Part shown: in pieces, positions 6,801 through 10,641 of the stretch
Layout of the letters: each line of letters opens with the position of its first letter
How positions within the stretch are numbered: position 1 is the first letter of the stretch
Assembly (NCBI GenBank): GCA_002408105.1
Contig: DHQM01000092.1
Coordinates: 1 to 10,641, forward strand
Direction: 5' to 3'
Source of the DNA: Gammaproteobacteria bacterium UBA5338
Lineage (GTDB): Bacteria; Pseudomonadota; Gammaproteobacteria; Pseudomonadales; UBA5862
Length of the DNA stretch: 10,641 nt
Program-made: the position numbers and the translations under genes
The notes under the pieces: generated by a model
What the model was told of the DNA's origin: nothing
The model's database searches: none
The model's input: only the letters and a program-made list of their open reading frames with translations

Positions 6801-8687
6801 GACGGCCGGGTGGACCTGGACAGTGGCTTGGCTGCAACCCGCTTCCGAGAGTTCAATGCCAGCAACGCGACCGAGGCCAGCGGGGTAATCGACTACGTGC
6901 GGGGCGTCGAGCAGGCTGGGCTGCGCAGCCGCACCATTGATGCAGATGGGGACGGCCTCGCTGAGCCATGGCGCCTGGGCGATGTGGTGCATTCAACTCC
7001 GCTGGTGGTGGCGGCGCCTCGAGCGGGCTACCAGTTCTCGGTGGGTGATTCGACCTACGCGGCGTTCGCCAACCAGTACAGCCACCGCCGGCAGGTGCTC
7101 TACGTGGGCGGAAACGACGGCATGTTGCATGCCATCAACGGTGGCTTCTGGGACGAAGCGAACAAACGCTTTGCGCTCCAGATGGCCGGGGAAGTCCAGC
7201 ACACCTTGGGGGCTGAGCTCTGGGGTTTTGTGCCACGCAGTCTGTTGCCCCACCTGCGGTGGCTCACAGAGCCCGCGTACCCCCACGTGGCCTATGTGGA
7301 CGGTGAGCCGGTGGCGTTTGACGCCAACGTGTTTCCTGATGACGCAACACACCCGGGCGGCTGGGGCACCATTCTGGTGGTTGGCATGCGTTTTGGCGGT
7401 GGCGCCATCGACATTGACACCGATGGCAACCCGAGCACCACGGATGAAACCTTCAGGTCTGCGTACTTGGTCCTCGACATCACTGATCCCGAGCAGCCGC
7501 CGCAACTGATTGCGGAGATCAGCCACCCCAAACTTGGGTTTACCACCGTCACGCCGCAGCTGGTGCGCAACCGGGTGGCCGGCGTTGGGGGCAGCTGGAG
7601 CGCCCCCAGTGCCAACCAATGGACCTTGGTGTTCGGCTCGGGACCCACCGAGCAGTACGGTGCTGAGTCCAGCCAGGGCGCGCACCTGTTCTTCTTTGAC
7701 CTCAGTGCCCACATGGCTGCTGGCAGTTGGGACACCGCAGCCTCAGCGTTGACGGCGCTGGACCTGTCGACTGTGACGTCCCTCGGCGGCGCAGCCAACC
7801 TCGCATTCGTTGGTCAGATTGCCGTGCGCGACTGGAACCAGGATGCAAGCGACGATTGGCTGTACTTTGGGTTGGTGGGTGGCGCGGCCAACTCGCAGAC
7901 CGGCGCACTCGTTGCCTACCAGATGGACTGGAGTGCTCCGGGCACGCCTGCGTCGACCAACATACACCCGCTGCTATTGGGTGCTGGCCCGGTTGCCACG
8001 CGACCCATCGCTGTGCTCGACGACCTGGGTGAGGCTTGGATCCATGCCGGAAGTGGCAAGCTGCTGCACGCGGAAGATGCCACGGATTCTGGCGCTCGGG
8101 CCTACTATGGCATCCAGTTGCCCGACACGGTTGCCGCTCCGTCTTCTGTCGCGACCGCGGACCTCTTGGCCACCGAAGCCATTCAAGTGTTCGCCGATGG
8201 CAGCTTGAATGACATTGCCGGGGTGCTTCCCGTTTCCGTGACTTCGTTTGATGGGTTGCTCGGGTACATTCGGTCGGCGGCTGTCCCCGGATGGAAGCTT
8301 CAACTGCCGAACGCACGGGTGGTTGCGGCCGCGGCGCGCAGTCAAACCACTTTGTTCATTCCGGCCTTCGATGTGGGCGCCCTTGGCACCGGCTGCGGCC
8401 TTGGCAGCACCACCCTCCATGCGGTCGACTACCGAACCGGGACACCAAGCCCGTTCGGCGTGTTCGGTACCGATGCCAGCGTCGTGCAGAACAGCGCCCC
8501 CTTGGCGCTGCCGTCGATCACTGTGGCCGGCCTGTCGGCGGCGCCGCAGGTTTTCACGGGGGACGGCGGAACCAGTCGAATTCTGATTCAGGAACAAAGC
8601 GGCGCGTTGACCGGAGTCGATGTGAATACGGGCCTCGGCGCCACCAGCGGGCGGCGCGCTTGGCGTCGGCTTCTAACCCTGGACTGA
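3804..8687 (+). CDS. pilY1: PilY1/PilC-family pilus tip adhesin and assembly factor with beta-propeller
   Basis: 1627 residues. A Sec signal peptide is visible: RPRR at 10-13, hydrophobic residues 16-30, likely cleavage after AVA near 37. The N-terminal half carries blocks I associate with long PilY1 proteins: LLLSRDHELFRKAY with the Asp loop DLDGDGVVD (78-86), WKPWGLLHRY (310-319), FGLMTGSYEHN (from 327), and a GNPLGEIYLETLRYFAG block (to about 430). The C-terminal PilC-type propeller starts near residue 1046 (DADGDGLAE, then LGDVVHSTP). It includes YVGGNDGMLHAIN (from 1100), ELWGFVPRSLLPHL and VAYVDGEPVAFDANV. DWNQDASDD at 1343-1351 fits the nine-residue D-x-N-x-D calcium loop known in the Pseudomonas PilY1 propeller. 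I see no von Willebrand A metal site (DxSxS) and no RGD. Family role: tip adhesin, assembly and surface sensing, calcium-controlled. Tandem ATGs at 3804 and 3807 are both usable. No pilY2 follows. Confidence 0.95.
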   Translation: MMHEDSIQGRPRRSSCLAIVALLLAGLVGWSRPAVAVGSSSAYASLPPTSSESTPPLVMLLLSRDHELFRKAYSDFSDLDGDGVVDTTYTDGFRYLGYFDSQHCYRYDTGLDRFQAVGEVDAGGGHQCTTLDGWSGNFLNWATMTRVDLVRRVLYGGKRREDPVTAGLPTVLERSLLPPDVHAFAKVYGGADIASLVPAGVGASGSVTLCNVTDWAGSNATSGALDTGTHPPVVRVADGAHPNWAATEFMQCDWQEGPNSLGDADRPSQGASGSQELHVLVERCVLPTEQGGAACQQLDRATPDVSDDLWKPWGLLHRYAGGGLLRFGLMTGSYEHNARGGVLRHNVTELGATEIDPDNGTLGTSGLIASINALRIGEYQLRDIGAHNQRGQYLNCGDYVPATDVAAGSCADWGNPLGEIYLETLRYFAGLSAHSAFQPTAPEPVAGLALPAWQDPFAFGPSGALVPCARCVVVTLSTSLNTFDALNSADWDAALGLPLASSPATAVASIQTLEGLDGATVLVGDVTGSPQPTDECSEKPLTAGGLAQASGICLESPNGRGGFGVAGAAYSAFVGDLRPDASEPAMVGDQNVRNFVVALSEELPQFAVSGSPGQAQLVPLCRSRWTLGESTDWQRCSLIDVVDEGTVPPTGDACESGTGYRRFRLLWEGTSWGSDYDFDVEQTLEYCELNGEVLARVKPTRDAAAARFEFGVSLLGVVGGGTQYLFSIPEGNGDTIASGTWLQPAEVGSDTDYLRRAIVGGGNPLPRPLSLAAKYGGFTDLDGDGTPVFSGNSADRREWDNRDNLTLAPVAGGDGQPDNYFELRNPAALADSLDDIFNVVAAEVSAGAAAAVVANNASGEGVVVQALYHPKVAAGGTEVSWTGTLQGLLVDSQGRLREDGDGDATLDGCDQDPVVEIFTDPFGLDPTPKVRRYLGASADCLSAGTPAVDSLESLAPLWSTREALAQIPEADLALQRTYSAPASTGRTIYTVAANATEAADGRVDLDSGLAATRFREFNASNATEASGVIDYVRGVEQAGLRSRTIDADGDGLAEPWRLGDVVHSTPLVVAAPRAGYQFSVGDSTYAAFANQYSHRRQVLYVGGNDGMLHAINGGFWDEANKRFALQMAGEVQHTLGAELWGFVPRSLLPHLRWLTEPAYPHVAYVDGEPVAFDANVFPDDATHPGGWGTILVVGMRFGGGAIDIDTDGNPSTTDETFRSAYLVLDITDPEQPPQLIAEISHPKLGFTTVTPQLVRNRVAGVGGSWSAPSANQWTLVFGSGPTEQYGAESSQGAHLFFFDLSAHMAAGSWDTAASALTALDLSTVTSLGGAANLAFVGQIAVRDWNQDASDDWLYFGLVGGAANSQTGALVAYQMDWSAPGTPASTNIHPLLLGAGPVATRPIAVLDDLGEAWIHAGSGKLLHAEDATDSGARAYYGIQLPDTVAAPSSVATADLLATEAIQVFADGSLNDIAGVLPVSVTSFDGLLGYIRSAAVPGWKLQLPNARVVAAAARSQTTLFIPAFDVGALGTGCGLGSTTLHAVDYRTGTPSPFGVFGTDASVVQNSAPLALPSITVAGLSAAPQVFTGDGGTSRILIQEQSGALTGVDVNTGLGATSGRRAWRRLLTLD

Positions 8688-8727
8688 GGCAAGTGTGGGG
8701 TTTTGCGGCCTGGTGCACGGACTCGGT

Positions 8728-8756
8728 CGGGCGGTGCGACACCCTGTACGGGCCCG
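8728..8756 (+). other. GC-rich nested inverted repeat between pilY1 and pilE
   Basis: CGGGC (8728-8732) can pair with GCCCG (8752-8756). Immediately inside it GGTG (8733-8736) pairs with CACC (8740-8743) around CGA, leaving eight bases unpaired on the 3' side. There is no T-run after it, so it is not a standard terminator. It sits where the -35 region of the pilE promoter would be and could slow read-through from pilY1, or it could be chance in GC-rich DNA. Confidence 0.2.
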
Positions 8757-8760
8757 CTGT

Positions 8761-8769
8761 TGCTATACT
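8761..8769 (+). promoter_or_regulatory. pilE: Extended -10 promoter element for pilE
   Basis: TGC followed by TATACT (8764-8769) is a near-consensus extended -10. No convincing -35 hexamer lies 16-18 bases upstream. The expected start point, about seven bases past the -10, is at or next to the A of the pilE ATG at 8776, and there is no Shine-Dalgarno sequence, so the transcript may be leaderless. A poor sigma54 alternative exists: GG 8750-8751 and GC 8762-8763 have the correct 10-base gap, but the flanking consensus is mostly absent. Confidence 0.5.
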
Positions 8770-8775
8770 GCACGC

Positions 8776-9186
8776 ATGAAACCTCACCAAGGCTTTTCAT
8801 TGATGGAGTTGCTGATTGCCGTCGCCATCGTCGGCATTTTGGCGTCCATTGCGTATCCCGCCTACCAAGACAGCGTGATGCGCAGTCGCCGGGCGGATGC
8901 CAAAATTGCCCTCACCCAGGCCGCTGCGCAGCAAGAGAAGCGGTTCACCGAAACCTCTTCTTATACCAGCAACATGGCCGAAATCGGCGGCGCCACCTCC
9001 CCGGAAAGCTTCTATAACCTCGCGGTTGCAGTCACCAATGGCGGCCTTGGCTTCACCCTAACAGCAACACCGGCGGCGGGCAGCCCGCAGGCCAACGACA
9101 ACAGTTGCGCGCAGTATCAACTCACCCACACGGGTGCCAAACTGGCATTCGATGCGGGCGCCACCACATCGGTGAATTGCTGGTAG
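8776..9186 (+). CDS. pilE: Type IV pilus minor pilin PilE
   Basis: 136 residues. The short leader MKPHQG is followed by F-S-L-M-E, with Glu at +5 (Glu11) and the classical pilin helix ELLIAVAIVGILASIAYPAYQ. The next segment, RSRRADAKIALTQAAAQQEK then Y-T, is the usual PilE pattern. Cys111 and Cys135 near the end (SCAQYQ and NCW) are placed to form the C-terminal disulfide loop of pilins. PilE in Pseudomonas links the minor pilin complex to the pilus shaft. I call it the minor pilin rather than a major PilA because it lies at the end of pilVWXY1 and ends in -NCW. The ATG at 8776 is fixed by the leader; the upstream in-frame GTG at 8695 would add 27 residues to the leader. No ribosome-binding site is visible. 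It is separated from pilY1 by 88 bases and probably has its own promoter. Confidence 0.93.
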   Translation: MKPHQGFSLMELLIAVAIVGILASIAYPAYQDSVMRSRRADAKIALTQAAAQQEKRFTETSSYTSNMAEIGGATSPESFYNLAVAVTNGGLGFTLTATPAAGSPQANDNSCAQYQLTHTGAKLAFDAGATTSVNCW

Positions 9187-9346
9187 ACATCCGCTGCTTC
9201 GTTGCAGTCGCTTTCGCCTGTTCTATGACTCCCGCTACACTCTGTGTTGCGCCGTGCGGCAGCTCCGTCGCATGGGATGCGCGTGGCCTGCCTTCCCTGG
9301 GCTTGTTGCTGCGCGCTCGCAGGTGGTTGAGTAGCCAGAGTGGAAC
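9187..9346 (+). promoter_or_regulatory. pilE-thiO gap with weak promoter candidates and competing hairpins
   Basis: These 160 bases hold no credible gene. Two weak sigma70 candidates are seen: TTGCAG (9202-9207) with TATGAC (9224-9229), spacing 16; and TTCGCC (9213-9218) with TACACT (9236-9241), spacing 17. Two short stems share bases and cannot form together: TGCGGC (9255-9260) with GTCGCA (9267-9272), and CGCAT (9269-9273) with ATGCG (9277-9281). Neither is followed by a T-run. I see none of the conserved elements of a TPP riboswitch, which would be a reasonable expectation ahead of a thiamine gene. Confidence 0.2.
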
Positions 9347-10492
9347 GTGACTGATGTGATTGTCGTGGGGGCTGGTGTGGTTGGGCTCACCACCGCGCTG
9401 GCCCTGCGGGCTGAAAACGCAACCGTCACCCTGGTGGATGAAGGCCGAGCCGACGGTACCGCATCCTGGGCGGGTGGAGGCATCCTCTCGCCACTGTATC
9501 CGTGGCGTTATTCCCCCGCTGTGCACGCACTGGCTTTGGCAGGCGCCCGACTGCATCCGTGCCTTAGAGACACCCTGGTGGAACGCACTGGGATCGACCC
9601 TGAGCTCAGGCGCGACGGCCTGGTGGTGCTGGACGCTGAGGTACAGGCCGCTGGGCTTGCCTACGCTGAAGCCCAGGGGATTGAAGTCTCGTCGGTCGGA
9701 ATTGAACGATTGCGGGCGCTCTTGCCTGGATTGACCCCTGACTTGAAGCACGGGCTGTACTTCCCTGAGGTTGCGACCGTGCGCAATCCGCGCCTGCTCT
9801 CGGCGCTGCGAGCCGCTTTGGAGGTGGACCCTGGGGTGCGCTTCGAACGCGCGCGGCGGGTTGAGCAGCTGGTGTTGCGCGGAGGGCGGGTTCAGGGTGT
9901 GGCCACCCCCAGCGGCAACCTGTGTGCAGACCGGGTGGTGTTGGCCTGTGGTGCCTGGGCGGGGCTGCTGGACCTTCCGGGTGGCCGTCTGCAGATCGTG
10001 CCCGTTCGTGGTCAGATGTTGCTGTTCCGCTTTTCTCCTCCGGCCCTCGAAGTTCCGGTGCTTTTTGAAGGCAGGTACCTGGTGCCCCGCAGCGATGGCC
10101 ACCTGTTGGTCGGCAGCACCCTCGAGACGGCGGAATTTGACTCAGGCACAACCGCTGAGGCGGCAGCCGTGCTGGAGGAATTCGCCCGGCGCCTGTTTCC
10201 AATGGTATTTGAGGGCCAGGCTCCACTGCGCCATTGGGCGGGCCTGCGACCCGGATCCGCCGATGGCATCCCGTGGATCGGTCCCTGGCCGGAGACGCCG
10301 GGGTTGTACCTCAACGTCGGGCACTATCGGTACGGGCTGACCATGGCACCGGCCGCTGCGCGCCTGCTGGTTGAGTCGCTCATGGGGCGGGCCTCATCGT
10401 TTGGGCACGTGGCAGACTACGCCCCTGAAAACCGCCGATCGGCTACTCAAGGTCGAGCTTTTTCAGTCGGTACCGCAGCGCCCGAAAGCTGA
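9347..10492 (+). CDS. thiO: FAD-dependent glycine/D-amino-acid oxidase, probably ThiO
   Basis: 381 residues of the DAO family. The N-terminal Rossmann FAD motif is VVGAGVVG with Gly8, Gly10 and Gly13, and the ribose-binding acid is Asp31. SWAGGGILSP (40-49) follows, as usual for ThiO. VPVRGQML lies mid-protein, and HWAGLRPGSADGIPWIG (from His296) is the C-terminal FAD/substrate segment. Family reaction: glycine plus oxygen gives iminoglycine and peroxide, feeding thiazole synthesis by ThiG; a broader D-amino-acid oxidase is possible. No thiS or thiG is in the window. The GTG start at 9347 is the first usable codon after an in-frame TAG at 9332; AGAG at 9337-9340 is a weak binding site. The protein should end soon after the final helix, but a tail of about 16 residues continues, encoded antisense to pilR. 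A DAO-family gene also lies beside pilR in P. aeruginosa (PA4548, from memory). Confidence 0.85.
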   Translation: MTDVIVVGAGVVGLTTALALRAENATVTLVDEGRADGTASWAGGGILSPLYPWRYSPAVHALALAGARLHPCLRDTLVERTGIDPELRRDGLVVLDAEVQAAGLAYAEAQGIEVSSVGIERLRALLPGLTPDLKHGLYFPEVATVRNPRLLSALRAALEVDPGVRFERARRVEQLVLRGGRVQGVATPSGNLCADRVVLACGAWAGLLDLPGGRLQIVPVRGQMLLFRFSPPALEVPVLFEGRYLVPRSDGHLLVGSTLETAEFDSGTTAEAAAVLEEFARRLFPMVFEGQAPLRHWAGLRPGSADGIPWIGPWPETPGLYLNVGHYRYGLTMAPAAARLLVESLMGRASSFGHVADYAPENRRSATQGRAFSVGTAAPES

Positions 10493-10641
10493 TGCCGAGC
10501 CGTTTGGCGGCTTGGGTTTTGTTCCAGCGGGTTTCCTCAAGGGCCTTCAGAATGGCTTGTTTTTCGATGGCTTCGAGGTAGCTTTCGAGCGAGCCTTCGG
10601 CGCCGGCACGGCCTGGTGGTTCGGCAGCTGGAGCCGGGGAC
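10443..10641 (-). CDS. pilR: PilR, NtrC-family response regulator, C-terminal DNA-binding end (5' truncated by window)
   Basis: Reading leftward from the right edge gives 65 residues and a TAG at 10445-10443. After an Ala/Pro/Gly-rich linker come LESYLEAIEKQAILKALEE, then RWNKTQAAKRLG and SFRALRYRLKKL, ending D-L-E. This is the Fis-type helix-turn-helix, and the RALRYRLKKL recognition helix with this ending is characteristic of PilR. Family knowledge: PilR is phosphorylated by the membrane kinase PilS and activates sigma54 transcription of the major pilin gene, among others. The receiver and AAA+ domains lie outside the window. The gene converges on thiO and overlaps it by 50 bases. I see no good terminator for either gene: GCCGATCGGC at 10434-10443 is a palindrome but leaves only three pairs if it folds as a hairpin. 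Confidence 0.9.
   Translation of the reverse strand, partial: SPAPAAEPPGRAGAEGSLESYLEAIEKQAILKALEETRWNKTQAAKRLGISFRALRYRLKKLDLE

Noticed and set aside
8695..8775. GTG 8695 as the pilE start
   Set aside because: It would replace the classical six-residue leader MKPHQG with a 33-residue one.
9187..9346. TPP riboswitch ahead of thiO
   Set aside because: The conserved CTGAGA and ACC-CTGA-type blocks of the thi box are not found.
9122..10102. 326-residue minus-strand reading frame across thiO
   Set aside because: It is a shadow of thiO: low-complexity Gln/Arg/Pro-rich text, no motif, and it covers the pilE end and the promoter gap.
1..10641. CRISPR arrays, tRNA/rRNA genes, insertion sequences, attachment sites
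   Set aside because: No regularly spaced repeats, RNA gene signatures, transposase frames or terminal inverted repeats were seen. The genes form an ordinary chromosomal cluster.

Overview
The window is GC-rich, densely coding DNA. Its gene content (tamB, the pilVWX-pilY1-pilE minor pilin set, a ThiO-type oxidase and a pilR C-terminus) points to a gammaproteobacterium with type IVa pili. It is most likely from the broad Pseudomonas/Xanthomonas/Chromatiales-type groups. That placement rests on remembered gene content and protein motifs; nothing in the sequence fixes the order or genus.

Layout, left to right: (1) the C-terminal 447 residues of TamB, running in from the left edge (+ strand, to 1345). 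(2) A 143-base gap (1346-1488) with a possible weak hairpin, a very short reading frame behind a strong Shine-Dalgarno sequence, and a sigma70-type promoter candidate. (3) A tightly coupled minor pilin operon, pilV (1489-2028), pilW (2028-3146), pilX (3139-3804) and pilY1 (3804-8687), in which every junction overlaps. (4) An 88-base gap with a near-consensus extended -10 element (TGC-TATACT) immediately before pilE (8776-9186). (5) A 160-base gap, then a FAD-dependent glycine/D-amino-acid oxidase, probably ThiO (9347-10492). (6) The last 66 codons of pilR on the minus strand, including its stop (10443-10641), convergent with and overlapping thiO by 50 bases.

How the genes work together: PilV, PilW, PilX and PilE are class III-signal prepilins. 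PilD (not in the window) would cleave them after Gly. In the studied systems they form, with the secreted adhesin/calcium sensor PilY1, a priming complex that starts pilus assembly and sits at the pilus tip. PilR is the response regulator of the PilS-PilR system that drives major pilin transcription through sigma54 in Pseudomonas. TamB is the inner-membrane-anchored, periplasm-spanning partner of TamA in outer-membrane protein and lipid transport. ThiO supplies iminoglycine for thiamine thiazole synthesis and has no known pilus role, although an oxidase of this family also lies beside pilR in Pseudomonas aeruginosa.

I see no wholly new system. The points most worth checking are the gene-end overlap in which the ThiO tail is antisense to the PilR helix-turn-helix codons, a predicted leaderless pilE transcript, the absence of a FimT/FimU gene ahead of pilV, the lack of a von Willebrand A site in a 1627-residue PilY1 that carries several Asp-rich calcium-type loops, and the 13-codon frame between tamB and pilV.
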